Source of the DNA: Nonomuraea rhodomycinica
Lineage (GTDB): Bacteria > Actinomycetota > Actinomycetes > Streptosporangiales > Streptosporangiaceae
DNA: 64,000 bases
NCBI RefSeq assembly: GCF_013363995.1
Contig: NZ_JABWGO010000001.1
Span: 1,022,087 to 1,086,086 of the forward strand
Direction of reading: 5' to 3'
How positions within the stretch are numbered: position 1 is the first letter of the stretch; every line of letters starts with the position of its first letter. Position numbers and translations under genes: made by a program. Below, in pieces: positions 50,898 to 60,378 of the stretch. The notes below the pieces were generated by a model. It was not told where the DNA came from. It did not search any database and worked only from the letters and a program-made list of their open reading frames with translations.

Positions 50898-51704
50898 TCA
50901 CCCCGCGTTCCTGACGACGGCCAGGGGGCAGGGCGCGTGGTGGAGCAGCTCGTGGCTGACCGAGCCCAGCAGCATGCCGGCGAACGCGCGGTGCCCGTGA
51001 GAGCCCACCACCAGCAGGTCGGCGCCGTCGGCGGCCTGCCGTAACACCTCGACGGGGTGGCCGTGGGCGATCTCCTCGATGACGGGGACGTCCGGGTGCC
51101 GCTCGGCGAGGGTCGCGTCCGCCGGGTGCGGCTCATCGGTCTCGGCCGGCGGGAACCCCTCGGGGATGACGGTGACCACGCGCAGCCGGGCGCCGCGCAA
51201 CCGGGCCTCGGTGAGGGCGAACTCCAGCACCCGGCCGGACGCCGGCGAACCGTCGACCCCGGCGACGATCTCGGGGCAGGACGACGGGGGCGCCTCGCGG
51301 ACCACGACGACGTCGCAGGCGGCGTGCCCGGCCACACCGTAGGCGACCGATCCGACCAGCATGCCGCGGAAGCCGCCGATCCCGTGGCTGCCGACGACCA
51401 GCAGGTCGGCGTCCTTGGCGGCGTCGATCAGCGCGGTGCGCGGGTCGTCGGGCAGGAAGGTCGTGGTCACGCTGATCCCGGGGCGCTCCAGGCGCACCCG
51501 TTCCTCCGCCGCCGCCAGCACCGCCCTTCCGCCGTCGCGCATCCAGGCGGCCACCTCCGCGTAGCGGTCCGTGCCGCCCTCGTACGCCCACCGTGGCATG
51601 GCGTGCGCCACCAGGAGCGGCACGTCGCGCAGTCCCGCCTCCCGTGCGGCCCATGCGGCGGCCTCCAGAGCGGCCCGCGAGCTGTCCACACCGACGACAA
51701 TCAT
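50898..51704 (-). CDS. Universal stress protein, tandem Usp domains
   Basis: ATG 51704 behind TGGAGGG gives 268 residues. Two Usp domains: MIVVGVDSSRAALEAAAWAA ... GSHGIGGFRGMLVGSVA, and EIVAGVDGSPASGRVLEFA ... GSHGHRAFAGMLLGSVSHELLHHAPCP, both with the ATP-binding loop. It is the third tandem Usp here and is divergent from devR. Confidence 0.92.
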   Translation of the reverse strand: MIVVGVDSSRAALEAAAWAAREAGLRDVPLLVAHAMPRWAYEGGTDRYAEVAAWMRDGGRAVLAAAEERVRLERPGISVTTTFLPDDPRTALIDAAKDADLLVVGSHGIGGFRGMLVGSVAYGVAGHAACDVVVVREAPPSSCPEIVAGVDGSPASGRVLEFALTEARLRGARLRVVTVIPEGFPPAETDEPHPADATLAERHPDVPVIEEIAHGHPVEVLRQAADGADLLVVGSHGHRAFAGMLLGSVSHELLHHAPCPLAVVRNAG

Positions 51705-51779
51705 GATCCCTCCAGGTTCTCCCCTCCAGAACACCGCAGAGGCAGGTCACCGGCACAGCGCCGAACGGCCTCATTGCGG

Positions 51780-51795
51780 GGGGCCTTTCGCCACC
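51780..51795. promoter_or_regulatory. DosR-like box between USP and devR
   Basis: GGGGCCTTTCGCCACC keeps GGG-N8 and two of three C; it lies 59 bp before the devR ATG and 75 bp from the USP start, suggesting autoregulation. Confidence 0.5.
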
Positions 51796-51854
51796 AAGAT
51801 CCACGAATGGGGTGATCCTTCTGCCGGTGCCGATGCTCCGATAACGTCGAGGAC

Positions 51855-52505
51855 ATGATTCGTGTCTTTCTCGTCGACGACCACGAGGTCGTCCGCCGGG
51901 GCGTGGCCGCCCTGCTGGAGTCCGAAGACGACATCGAGGTCGTCGGCGAGGCCGGCACCGCCGAGTCGGCGGTCGCCCGCATCCCGGCGCTCCGGCCCGA
52001 CGTGGCGGTGCTGGACGTGCGCCTGCCCGACGGCAGCGGCGTGGACGTGTGCCGCGAGGTGCGCTCCCGGGTGCAGGGGCTGGCGTGCCTGATGCTGACG
52101 TCGTACGCCGACGACGACGCGCTGTTCGACGCGGTCATGGCCGGGGCGTCCGGCTACGTGCTCAAGCAGATCCACGGCTCCGACCTGGTCGGCGCGGTGC
52201 GCACGGTCGCCGCCGGGCGGTCGCTGCTGGACCCGCAGACCACCGCCGCCATGCTGCAGCGGATACGCGAGCAGGCGGACCGGAAGGATCCCCTCGCCGC
52301 GCTGACCGAGCAGGAGCGGCACATCCTGGACCTGATCGGCGAGGGGCTGACCAACCGGCAGATCGGCGAGCGGATGTTCCTCGCCGAGAAGACGGTCAAG
52401 AACTACGTGTCCAACCTGCTGGCCAAGCTCAGCATGCAGCGCCGCACCCAGGCCGCCGCGCTGGCCGCCCGCCTGCGCGCCGACAAGCGCGACCGAACGG
52501 CCTGA
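51855..52505 (+). CDS. devR: NarL/LuxR response regulator, DevR/DosR type
   Basis: A 216-residue regulator very similar in sequence to mycobacterial DosR. The receiver begins [16 protein letters not shown]; the phospho-Asp is in [13 protein letters not shown] (about residue 55), and [25 protein letters not shown] follows. The C-terminal HTH has [43 protein letters not shown], including the Lys/Asn residues that DosR uses for DNA contact. No histidine kinase is adjacent, so it is an orphan here. The GGG-N8-CCC boxes of the window are its likely targets. Confidence 0.92.
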   Translation: MIRVFLVDDHEVVRRGVAALLESEDDIEVVGEAGTAESAVARIPALRPDVAVLDVRLPDGSGVDVCREVRSRVQGLACLMLTSYADDDALFDAVMAGASGYVLKQIHGSDLVGAVRTVAAGRSLLDPQTTAAMLQRIREQADRKDPLAALTEQERHILDLIGEGLTNRQIGERMFLAEKTVKNYVSNLLAKLSMQRRTQAAALAARLRADKRDRTA

Positions 52506-52529
52506 CCGCGGCCCCGGGCCGGTCCCGCG

Positions 52530-53228
52530 TCAGGGGGTACCGCCCCGGTCGTCCCGGTCCCGGACGAGCTCCTCGCGCACGCCGACGACCCCGCCGAGTC
52601 CCTTGGCCATGTGCACGGCCGCCCTCGCGTCGGCGCGCGTGGAGGTGTGCCCGGACAGCGTCACGATGCCGTTCCGCACCTGGACGACGATGCCCGTCCG
52701 GTCGTTCCACCGGGCCTGCTCGGGGATGGCCTCCTCGACCCAGCGCTTGAGCTCGCCGTCGTCGCGCACGTACGCCTTGAGCAGGTCGCGCCTGCTGACG
52801 ATGCCGATCAGCCGTCCGTCGTCGTCCACGACGACCAGGCGCTTGACGCCGTGCGCGTCCATGAGTCGCGCGGCCGTCACCGTCGAGGCGTCCGGGGCGA
52901 CCGTCACCGCCGGCGAGGACATCAGCTGCGCCGCCGTGACGCCCTCGGCCTTGTGGCCGGGGTCCTCGCCGTGCCCGGCCAGCCTGTGGCGCAACCGGGT
53001 CCGCAGCCGCGGCCGGTAGTCCTCCCCGTAGTACTGCTCCCGGAACTCCTCCTTGCGCAACAGGTCCGCCTCGGACACCACGCCGACGACTGTGCCGTCG
53101 GCGGCCAGGACGGGCACGGCGCTGACCTCGCGCCGCACGAGCAGCTCGGCGACGTCCTTGAACGGCGTGCCGCCCTCGACCGAGGCGACATGCGTGGTCA
53201 TGACGTCCCTCACGTTGATCCGCAACAT
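52530..53228 (-). CDS. CBS-pair protein with C-terminal BON domain (second copy)
   Basis: ATG 53228 follows GGAGGACC and gives 232 residues. Two CBS motifs (VMTTHVASVEGGTPFKDVAELL; LMSSPAVTVAPDASTVTAARLM...DLLKAYV) precede a BON domain (GIVVQVRNGIVTLSGHTSTRADARAAV). It is a paralogue of the gene at 23850. The divergent promoter contains the best DosR-like box in the window. Confidence 0.92.
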   Translation of the reverse strand: MLRINVRDVMTTHVASVEGGTPFKDVAELLVRREVSAVPVLAADGTVVGVVSEADLLRKEEFREQYYGEDYRPRLRTRLRHRLAGHGEDPGHKAEGVTAAQLMSSPAVTVAPDASTVTAARLMDAHGVKRLVVVDDDGRLIGIVSRRDLLKAYVRDDGELKRWVEEAIPEQARWNDRTGIVVQVRNGIVTLSGHTSTRADARAAVHMAKGLGGVVGVREELVRDRDDRGGTP

Positions 53229-53372
53229 GGGTCCTCCCCTTCTGCCTGCCATGCCACCGCCTCGCCCGGCCCGCCCTCCAGGGCCGGAGGTCCCGCCGGC
53301 CGCGGCTTTGGTCAGGCCGCCTGCCCGACGGGGGACGTGCTCGCGAAGCGGGTGACCGACGGCAGGGTCGCG

Positions 53373-53388
53373 CGGGACGTTCGGCCCT
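53373..53388. promoter_or_regulatory. DosR-like box between CBS-BON and alcohol dehydrogenase
   Basis: CGGGACGTTCGGCCCT has GGG-N8-CCC with the GGGAC left half-site and GGCCC right half, 57 bp before the dehydrogenase ATG. Confidence 0.65.
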
Positions 53389-53445
53389 GATCACGGTGTC
53401 GTCCCGCGCGGGAGGGTGAGGGCCCGACCGAAGGAGAGAAGAGCC

Positions 53446-54456
53446 ATGCGCGCTGCCGTCGTCACCGGTTTCGACAGGCCCGTCGAGGTGCGGGAGGTGC
53501 CCGTCCCCGAGCCGGAGCCGTTCCAGGTCCTCGTCCGCATCGAGGCCAGCGGCCTGTGCCACACCGACATCCACGCCGCCCACGGTGACTGGCCGGTCAA
53601 GCCGGCGCTGCCGTTCACCCCCGGCCACGAGGGCGTCGGCGTCATCGAGAAGCTCGGCTCCGCCGTGACCGGCCGGACCGTCGGCGAGCGCGTGGCCATC
53701 CCGTGGCTCGGGTACGCCTGCGGCGTCTGCGCGTACTGCGTCAGCGGCCGCGAGACCCTGTGCGCGTCCCAGCAGAACACCGGGTACGCGCTCGACGGCG
53801 GTCACGCCGAGTACGCCGTCGCCCACGCCGCCTACGTCGTGCCCGTGCCCGACGGCGTTCCGCCCGCTGAGGCCGCGCCGCTGACCTGCGCCGGCGTGAC
53901 CACGTACAAGGCGGTCAAGGTCTCCGGCCTGCGCCCCGCCGAGTGTGCCGCGATCTTCGGCATCGGCGGGCTCGGCCATCTCGCCCAGCAGTACGCGCAG
54001 ATCTTCGGCGGCCGGACCATCGCCGTCGACGTCACCGAGGACAAGCTCCGGCTGGCCCGTGACCTCGGCGCCGCGCACACGGTCAACGCCGCCGCCGAGG
54101 ACCCGGTGGCCGCGATCAGGGGGCTGGGCGGTGCCGACGTGGCCGTCGTGCTGGCCGCGAATCCCCGCGTGCTGGAGCAGGCCCACGCCTCGCTGCGGCG
54201 CGGCGGCCGCCTGGTCCTGGTCTCCCTGCCGAAGGACAACACGATGAGCCTGCCCGTCTTCGAGACCGTGCTCGGCGGCATCAGCGTCATCGGCTCGATC
54301 GTCGGCACCCGCGCCGATCTGGCCGAGGTCTTCCAGCTGCACGCGCAGGGACGCACCAAGGTCGTCTACGAGACCCGCAAGCTGGAGGAGATCAACCAGT
54401 CCTTCGACGACGTCCTCGCCGGGACCGTGCCCGCCCGCCTCGTCTTCGAGCTGTGA
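53446..54456 (+). CDS. Zinc-dependent alcohol dehydrogenase (AdhP type)
   Basis: ATG 53446 behind AAGGAG gives 336 residues. Catalytic motif GLCHTDIHAAHGDWPVKPALPFTPGHEGVG, structural zinc set CGVCAYCVSGRETLC, and Rossmann IFGIGGLGHLAQQYAQIFGG define the propanol-preferring AdhP type. Under low oxygen it could reduce aldehydes and recycle NADH; this is inference from the DosR-like box. Confidence 0.92.
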   Translation: MRAAVVTGFDRPVEVREVPVPEPEPFQVLVRIEASGLCHTDIHAAHGDWPVKPALPFTPGHEGVGVIEKLGSAVTGRTVGERVAIPWLGYACGVCAYCVSGRETLCASQQNTGYALDGGHAEYAVAHAAYVVPVPDGVPPAEAAPLTCAGVTTYKAVKVSGLRPAECAAIFGIGGLGHLAQQYAQIFGGRTIAVDVTEDKLRLARDLGAAHTVNAAAEDPVAAIRGLGGADVAVVLAANPRVLEQAHASLRRGGRLVLVSLPKDNTMSLPVFETVLGGISVIGSIVGTRADLAEVFQLHAQGRTKVVYETRKLEEINQSFDDVLAGTVPARLVFEL

Positions 54457-54497
54457 CCGCCTCCAGGAGGCCATGAGCCACCCGGTCGGCCGTCCCC

Positions 54498-55460
54498 TCA
54501 CGGGCGGGTGTTGAGGACCTCGTGCAGGGGACGGCGGGGCACGGCGGGGACCGGCGGGCCGTACCCCAGCCGCAGCAGCATCTGCAGGTGCCCGAGCCGC
54601 CCGGCGGCTTCGTCACCGTGCCCCCGGTCCGGAAGGTCCAGCGGCTGGCTGAACAGCGACGCCGACACACCCTGAGCGGTGGCGGTGAGCAGCACCCGCT
54701 GCAACGCCTGGCCGGCGACCAGCCAGTCACGTGGTCCGTCGCCGCGGGTGAACAGCGCGGCGATCTGCGGATCCGCTTCGAATCCGGCCACCTGCCCGCC
54801 CTCTCCCAGGCTGAAGTCGCGTAGCGGCAGCCCCGTGTCCGCCGGCCGGGCGCCGAAGGCGTGGCGGGGGACGCCGTCGGCACGGGCGCCGTCCCCGGTC
54901 CAGCACGACAGCTCGCGGCGATGGGCGTCGTCGCGTGAGAGCGCCCTGTCGGCGGCGGCGACCAGGCCGAGGACCTTGCGCCCCACCCGGCTGTCGAGCA
55001 TGACCAGGGTGGCCCCTTCGCGGCGGGCCGCGGCGACCAGGTCGCCGGCGACCTCGACGGGCAGGGGGCGGTCGTCGAAGGGGAAGCGGTTGGTGCGCCG
55101 GCGCGCGATCACGGCGTGCAGCCGCTGTTCCTCCGCCGACGGCGCTTCGCCCGGGACGGCCCGCACGACGGCGAGGAGATCGGGCGCTCCGCGCGGGGCG
55201 GGCAACGGCAGGACCCGGGCCTCGTGGCCGGTCATCCCGATGGCCAGTCTCATGTTGAGCAGGGCGGCCCCGCAGCTGATGCCGAGGCAGCGCCCTCGGG
55301 GGTCGGCGACGTGCAGTTGCCGGCCAAGGTCGGCGTACACGGTCACGCTGTCCTTGAGGTGGTGGAACAGCCACGGCTGGGTGTTGTGCACGGAGGGCGC
55401 GGCGACCGCGGCCTCGACGATCCGGCGCACGCCGGAGAGACTGGCGAAGGGGCCGGCCAT
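54498..55460 (-). CDS. Acg-family nitroreductase-like FMN-binding protein 1
   Basis: A 320-residue protein starting behind GAGAGG at ATG 55460. The Acg-type signature AAVAAPSVHNTQPWLFHHL, the tract ARRRTNRFPFDDRPLP and GDGPRDWLVAGQALQRVLLTATAQGVSASLFSQPLDL are present. Acg (Rv2032) binds FMN without being an active nitroreductase and is DosR-regulated. It follows the copper-oxidase fusion gene by 67 bp. Confidence 0.9.
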   Translation of the reverse strand: MAGPFASLSGVRRIVEAAVAAPSVHNTQPWLFHHLKDSVTVYADLGRQLHVADPRGRCLGISCGAALLNMRLAIGMTGHEARVLPLPAPRGAPDLLAVVRAVPGEAPSAEEQRLHAVIARRRTNRFPFDDRPLPVEVAGDLVAAARREGATLVMLDSRVGRKVLGLVAAADRALSRDDAHRRELSCWTGDGARADGVPRHAFGARPADTGLPLRDFSLGEGGQVAGFEADPQIAALFTRGDGPRDWLVAGQALQRVLLTATAQGVSASLFSQPLDLPDRGHGDEAAGRLGHLQMLLRLGYGPPVPAVPRRPLHEVLNTRP

Positions 55461-55527
55461 CGTTCACCTCTCGGCTTTCACGGTGTCGTGACGTCGCTGC
55501 CGGGGCCGGGGAGCGGTGCTCCCGCGA

Positions 55528-58500
55528 TCAGCGCGGGCCTTCATCGCCCCCGCCCACCTTGAACAGGCCGTGCGCGCCCGCCTCCGCCTGGCGCATCGTG
55601 TGGTCCACCACCGGGTACGTGCCCGCCTCGGGAAAGACCAGCTCGGCGAAGCCGCCCTGCGCGGGCGCCAGGTCGAGCACCTGCGCCCCGCCCGGGTCGC
55701 CGGTCCGCAACGTGTAGGCGCCCTCCTTGTAGACGGTGTCGAACGGGGCCCCGACCACGTGCAGCGCCGTGCCCGAGCTCGGGCCGGCGGCCACGGCCCA
55801 GATACGGACCCGCTCACCCGCCTCGGCCCGCAGCGGGGCGTGGTCGTAGCCGGCGGCGACGCCGTTGAACAGCCAGCCGTCCGGTTCGCCCCGCCGCATC
55901 TTGGCGACCTGGGCGTCGCTGCCGGGTTCCCCGAGGTAGAGCTCGCCCTGGACCAGGAGGTACTCGCGGTCCGCCTTCGGCAGGCCGGGCGGGTCGATGA
56001 CGACGGCCCCGTACATGCCGTTGGCGATGTGCTGGGTCATCGGCATGGTCGAGCAGTGATACAGCCACGCGCCGGCGAAGTCCGCGCGGAAGCGGTAGGT
56101 GAGCCGCTCGCCGGGCCGGATCGTGCGCATCGGCCCGTCCGGCGCGGTCGCCCCGGCGTGGAAGTCGATGCCGTGTCCCATCGTGCCGGCGTTGACGAAC
56201 GTGACGACGAACACGTCGCCGACCTTGCCGCGCAGCACCGGTCCGGGCATGGTGCCGTTGAACGTCCACACGCGTTGCCGCGTCCCGGGCGCGACCTCCT
56301 GCACGCGGGTGTCCTCGGCGCGCAGCTCGACATGGTGCTCCGTGCCGCCGGGCGCGGGCCGCAGGGTCGCGTCGTACGGTGTCCAGCCCGGCGACATGGG
56401 GGCGGACAGGTCCAGCCCGGCTGGTCCGGCGGCGGCCGTGGCCTGGCCGTCGTGACCGGCGTGGCCGGTGCCCGGCCGGGGCGGGGACGCCGCCGTGCCG
56501 ACCGGGACGACGCGCATGGTCATGCCCGCCGCGCGGTGCCCCGCCACCGTGCACCACCCCTCGACCGGCTCTCCCAGCGGGGCCGGCGTCAGCGTGGCGC
56601 TCTGGCCCGGGGCCAGCAGCGGGGTGCGTTCGCCGGTCGCCAGGCGCAGGTCGTGCCGTTGCGCGTCGGCGTTGGTGACGCGCAACGTCAGCACGGTGCC
56701 GACGGGCGCCTCGATCACGGCGGGACGGATCCTCATCCCGGACAGCGTCACCTCGACCGTCCGCGAACCCGTCGCGGTCACCCTCGCCGCCGGCCCGGAC
56801 CCGCCGGACGTGGCGACGACGACCGCGGCGGCCGTCACCAGGCAGCCGACGGCCACCCCGGCGATGGCCGGCAGGGAGCTCCGCCACCTCCCGCCGCGCC
56901 TCGCGTCCTCGGCGCCCGGCGGGCGAGCGCCGACCAGCCGGGCTCGCGTCAGCGCCGTCACCGCCAGGACGACGAAGGCCAGCACCGAGCCCAGCACCAG
57001 CGCCCAGCCCAGCACCGTCACCGGCCGCGGCACCGGAAGCGCCAGCAGCGGCACCCCCAGATTGAGCGCCGCGAGCCGGACCGCCCAGCCGCGCTCCAGC
57101 AGCGCCGCGTTCTCCTTGAACCGGGCCGGCCCGCCGCCCAGCACCGCCGGCAGCAGGTGCAGCAGGGAGCCCAGCAGCGTCTGGGCGACGAACCCGACGA
57201 CCACCAGCGGCAGCAGCGGGTCCAGCGCCGCGGCGACCTCGTGGGCCGGATGCGTGGCCACGACCACCAGATCGGCGGCCAGCGCCACCTCGAACCAGAC
57301 GATCGCCGCCGCCAGCGTCCACGAGGCCCCGGTGTGCGGCCGCTTGCGCCGCAGGGCCTCCGCCAGCGGGGCGAGCACCGCGAGCCCGCCGGCCGCGTAC
57401 GCCACCAGCCCGGCGAAGGCGACCCACCGCCAGCCCGCCAGCAGCCCGGCGACGGCCACCGCCAGACCGGGCGCGACCAGTCCCAAGCCCACGCGCGACG
57501 CCCGGCGGGTCCCCTCCGACATGCGGGTCCGCAGGACCGTCGGCCACAGCGTGAACAGGGTGCCGAGCACGGTCAGGCCCACCCAGCCGAACACGTTCAC
57601 CTCGGCGTGGGCGGCGTGCAGCCGCTCGTGCGCCGCGCCGTGCCCCAGGTGGGCCGTCAGCAGCCCGCCCAGGACGCCGCCGGTGGCGAGCGCTCCGGCG
57701 GCGGCGACGTACCAGCCGACGACGTGCCCGAACCGGCCCGGCAGCGCCCGCCTCACCAGCAGGACGAGGACCGTGCCGTGCCACAGCACCACGCCCGCCA
57801 CCAGGCCCGCGCCGGCGGCGGCGAGCGGCCACGGCCCCGCCGACACTCCGGCCAGCACCGCCACCGTCGCCGCGTTGAGCAGGGCGAGCCTGGTCAGGCT
57901 GCCGCGCTGCGGCGGCGTGCGGACACGCAGCAGCGCCACGGTGAAGTGCTCGCTCCAGACGAGGATCGCGGTGCTGACCGCGCCCAGCAGGAACACGTGG
58001 ACGAGCAGCCAGCGCGGCGCCGGCAGCACGTCGCCCGCCAGGGCCACCGCGACGGTCAGGCCCAGCCAGGCGACGACGATCGCGTTCGCCCTCAGGTGCC
58101 ACGACGCGCGGGGATGCGCCGGCGGCGGCGGGGGCGCGGCCTCGGGCCTGCCCTTCTCGATGCGGATGTCGACCGGACCCACGCCGGACACCTCCCTATC
58201 GCGGCCGGGGCGCGTCAGAGCGATCGCGCATCCGGCGAACATCAGCAGAGCGAGCGCGGCGAGCACGCCGCCGAGCGCGCGCACGGTTTCCGCGGCGGCC
58301 AGGTCACCGGCCACGCGCACCGTCACCGCCGCGTGCAGGACGGCCAGCGGTACGTACAGGACGGGCCGGTACGGCAGCCGCACCCGCAGCACGGCGGGCA
58401 GGATCACCGGCGCGTGCCCGAACACCATGGACATGACGAACCCGAGGAACAGCGCGTGCAGCGCGGCGTCGTACAGGTGGCGTCCGGACGCCGTCCCGGT

Positions 58501-59316
58501 GGCCACCCACAGCGCCCCGGCCACCGCCAGCCAGCCGTACCCGGCCAGCAGGCAGGTGGCCGTGTACCGAGGGAGGCCGGAGCCGCGCACGGTGCGGCGG
58601 GCCACGTCGTGGACGGCCAGCCACCCGGCCACCGCCAGCATCCCGCACCCGGCCGTGCGCGCGCCCGCCACCGGCCAGGCGGACGACGCGACGGCTCCCG
58701 CGCCGACCACGGCGGCGGCGAACAGCAGGCCGGCCCAGGCCGCGGGGCGCAGGAGCACGACGTGCGCGAGCTCCAGCCGTTCGGCGGCGATCGTCAGCAC
58801 GAGGAAGGCGGCGAACCAGACGACCAGCTCCGGCACCGGCCGGCCGGCCAGCCACAGCAGCCCGGCCACCGGCCACGCCAGTGCCCCGCCGAGCTGCAGC
58901 GACGTCTCCCGCGACAGCCGCCGGCCGAGCAGCGCCAGGTAGACGCCCACCAGCCAGCCCCCGGCGGCGGTCACCAGCACCTGACCCGCCCGCTCGGCGC
59001 CCGCGGCCAGGGCTGCCGCGCCCGCCGCGGCCAGCGCCGGCGCCGCGTACCCCCAGGGGCGGCGCAGCGCGACAGCGCGTTCGAGCGCGATCAGCGTGCC
59101 GAGGAAGCCGAGCACCATCAGCGGCCCGTGCTGCTCGGTGAACGACACCGGCGCCGGGATCCCGGCGACCAGCGGCGTGAGCCCGCCCACGATGCCGGCG
59201 ACGAGCGCGACGCCGGCCCCTGCCAGCAGCGGCATCCGCCGCCAGGCCACCGGCCGGCCCGATCGCCCGCGCTGTGGTGTCCGCGGTCGCGCGCCGGGGA
59301 TCCGCTGTGTCGCCAC
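55528..59316 (-). CDS. Membrane protein fused to cupredoxin and copper nitrite reductase-like module
   Basis: A 1262-residue fusion from GTG 59316. Residues about 25-390 and 400-760 hold roughly 20 membrane helices resembling NnrS/heme-copper-related proteins (HALFLGFVMSMVFGHAPVILP; HAEVNVFGWVGLTVLGTLFTLWP). A cupredoxin-like domain follows at about 790-890 (WCTVAGHRAAGMTM). The last 350 residues are a two-domain multicopper oxidase. Type 1 Cu ligands His1048, Cys1088, His1096, Met1101 and type 2 ligands His1053, His1087, His1239 are all present as in NirK/AniA. It may reduce nitrite to NO at the outer membrane face. Confidence 0.85.
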   Translation of the reverse strand: MATQRIPGARPRTPQRGRSGRPVAWRRMPLLAGAGVALVAGIVGGLTPLVAGIPAPVSFTEQHGPLMVLGFLGTLIALERAVALRRPWGYAAPALAAAGAAALAAGAERAGQVLVTAAGGWLVGVYLALLGRRLSRETSLQLGGALAWPVAGLLWLAGRPVPELVVWFAAFLVLTIAAERLELAHVVLLRPAAWAGLLFAAAVVGAGAVASSAWPVAGARTAGCGMLAVAGWLAVHDVARRTVRGSGLPRYTATCLLAGYGWLAVAGALWVATGTASGRHLYDAALHALFLGFVMSMVFGHAPVILPAVLRVRLPYRPVLYVPLAVLHAAVTVRVAGDLAAAETVRALGGVLAALALLMFAGCAIALTRPGRDREVSGVGPVDIRIEKGRPEAAPPPPPAHPRASWHLRANAIVVAWLGLTVAVALAGDVLPAPRWLLVHVFLLGAVSTAILVWSEHFTVALLRVRTPPQRGSLTRLALLNAATVAVLAGVSAGPWPLAAAGAGLVAGVVLWHGTVLVLLVRRALPGRFGHVVGWYVAAAGALATGGVLGGLLTAHLGHGAAHERLHAAHAEVNVFGWVGLTVLGTLFTLWPTVLRTRMSEGTRRASRVGLGLVAPGLAVAVAGLLAGWRWVAFAGLVAYAAGGLAVLAPLAEALRRKRPHTGASWTLAAAIVWFEVALAADLVVVATHPAHEVAAALDPLLPLVVVGFVAQTLLGSLLHLLPAVLGGGPARFKENAALLERGWAVRLAALNLGVPLLALPVPRPVTVLGWALVLGSVLAFVVLAVTALTRARLVGARPPGAEDARRGGRWRSSLPAIAGVAVGCLVTAAAVVVATSGGSGPAARVTATGSRTVEVTLSGMRIRPAVIEAPVGTVLTLRVTNADAQRHDLRLATGERTPLLAPGQSATLTPAPLGEPVEGWCTVAGHRAAGMTMRVVPVGTAASPPRPGTGHAGHDGQATAAAGPAGLDLSAPMSPGWTPYDATLRPAPGGTEHHVELRAEDTRVQEVAPGTRQRVWTFNGTMPGPVLRGKVGDVFVVTFVNAGTMGHGIDFHAGATAPDGPMRTIRPGERLTYRFRADFAGAWLYHCSTMPMTQHIANGMYGAVVIDPPGLPKADREYLLVQGELYLGEPGSDAQVAKMRRGEPDGWLFNGVAAGYDHAPLRAEAGERVRIWAVAAGPSSGTALHVVGAPFDTVYKEGAYTLRTGDPGGAQVLDLAPAQGGFAELVFPEAGTYPVVDHTMRQAEAGAHGLFKVGGGDEGPR

Positions 59317-59322
59317 CCTCGG

Positions 59323-60378
59323 TCACGCCCTCACGCGGCGTGCTTCTCGGCTGTCGACGACCTCGGCCACGGGACGACGGGCGACCGGCCGGACCGGCGG
59401 GCCGTAGCCGAGCCTGATCAGCATCTGCACGTGCCCGAGCGGGCCGACCCGGTCGCCCCGGTGCTGGGGCGGGCGCAGGTCGAGCGGCTGGCTGAACAGC
59501 GACGCCGCCACGCCGTGCGCGGTCGCGGTGAGCAGGACCCGCTGCAGCGCCTGCCCGGCGCGCAGCCAGTCGCGCGGCCCGTCACCGGCCGTGAACAGGG
59601 CGGCGAGCTGCGGATCCGGCTCGAAGTCCGCAGGCTCCGCACCCCCGTCGTGCGGGCTCGGCGCGCCGCCGAGGCCGAAGTCGCGCAGGGGCGGCCCGCC
59701 ATGCCTCGGGCGCGGGCCGAAGGCATGGCCGGGCACGCCGTCGTCGCCCGTCCCCGCCCGGGTCCAGTGGGCCAGCTCGGCGCGGTAGGCCGGCTCCGCC
59801 GCGAGGGTCGCCTCGGCCTCGGCCACCCTGTCCAGGACGCGCCGCGCCGACCGCCCCGTGACTGGGACGAGCGTGGCCCCCTCGCCGTGGGCGGCGGCGA
59901 CCAGCGCGACCAGGACGTCCCTCGGCAGCGGGCGGCCGTCGAAGGGGGAACGGTTGGTGCGCCGGTGCGGGATCATGTCGTGCAGCAGCCGCTCGTCGGC
60001 GCCGGGCGGGCCGCCGGGCGCGGCGTGGACGGTGGCCAGCAGGTCCGGCCGGCCGCCCGGGTCGGGCAGCGGCAGGACGCGAGGGTCGTGGCCGGTCATC
60101 CGGATCGCCAGCCGCAGGTTGAACAGCGCGGCCCCGCAGCTGACGCCCAGCCCGCGGCCCGAAGGGTCGGTGACGGCGAGCAGCCGGTCCAGGTCGGCGT
60201 ACAGGTCCATGGTGGCGTCGTCGACGCGGTGGAAGCGCCACGGCTGGGTGTTGTGCACCGAGGGCGCCGCGACGGCGGCGGCGATCACCCGGTGGACGCC
60301 GGCCTGCGTGGCGAAGGGTCTCTCCCCCGGCCGGGCCGCGGGAGCACCGGTCTCGGGGACGGCGCCGGGTCCGGTCAT
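59323..60378 (-). CDS. Acg-family nitroreductase-like FMN-binding protein 2
   Basis: A 351-residue paralogue of the protein at 54498: AAVAAPSVHNTQPWRFHRV, HRRTNRSPFDGRPLPRD, GDGPRDWLRAGQALQRVLLTATAHGVAASLFSQPLDL. Its ATG overlaps the stop of the small membrane gene (ATGA) and its stop is six bases before the copper fusion start, making a tight operon with it. Confidence 0.9.
   Translation of the reverse strand: MTGPGAVPETGAPAARPGERPFATQAGVHRVIAAAVAAPSVHNTQPWRFHRVDDATMDLYADLDRLLAVTDPSGRGLGVSCGAALFNLRLAIRMTGHDPRVLPLPDPGGRPDLLATVHAAPGGPPGADERLLHDMIPHRRTNRSPFDGRPLPRDVLVALVAAAHGEGATLVPVTGRSARRVLDRVAEAEATLAAEPAYRAELAHWTRAGTGDDGVPGHAFGPRPRHGGPPLRDFGLGGAPSPHDGGAEPADFEPDPQLAALFTAGDGPRDWLRAGQALQRVLLTATAHGVAASLFSQPLDLRPPQHRGDRVGPLGHVQMLIRLGYGPPVRPVARRPVAEVVDSREARRVRA

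Noticed and set aside
53301..53316. GCGGCTTTGGTC element near the second CBS-BON gene
   Set aside because: Only the inner part resembles the box; CCC arm is absent, and a far better site is at 53373.
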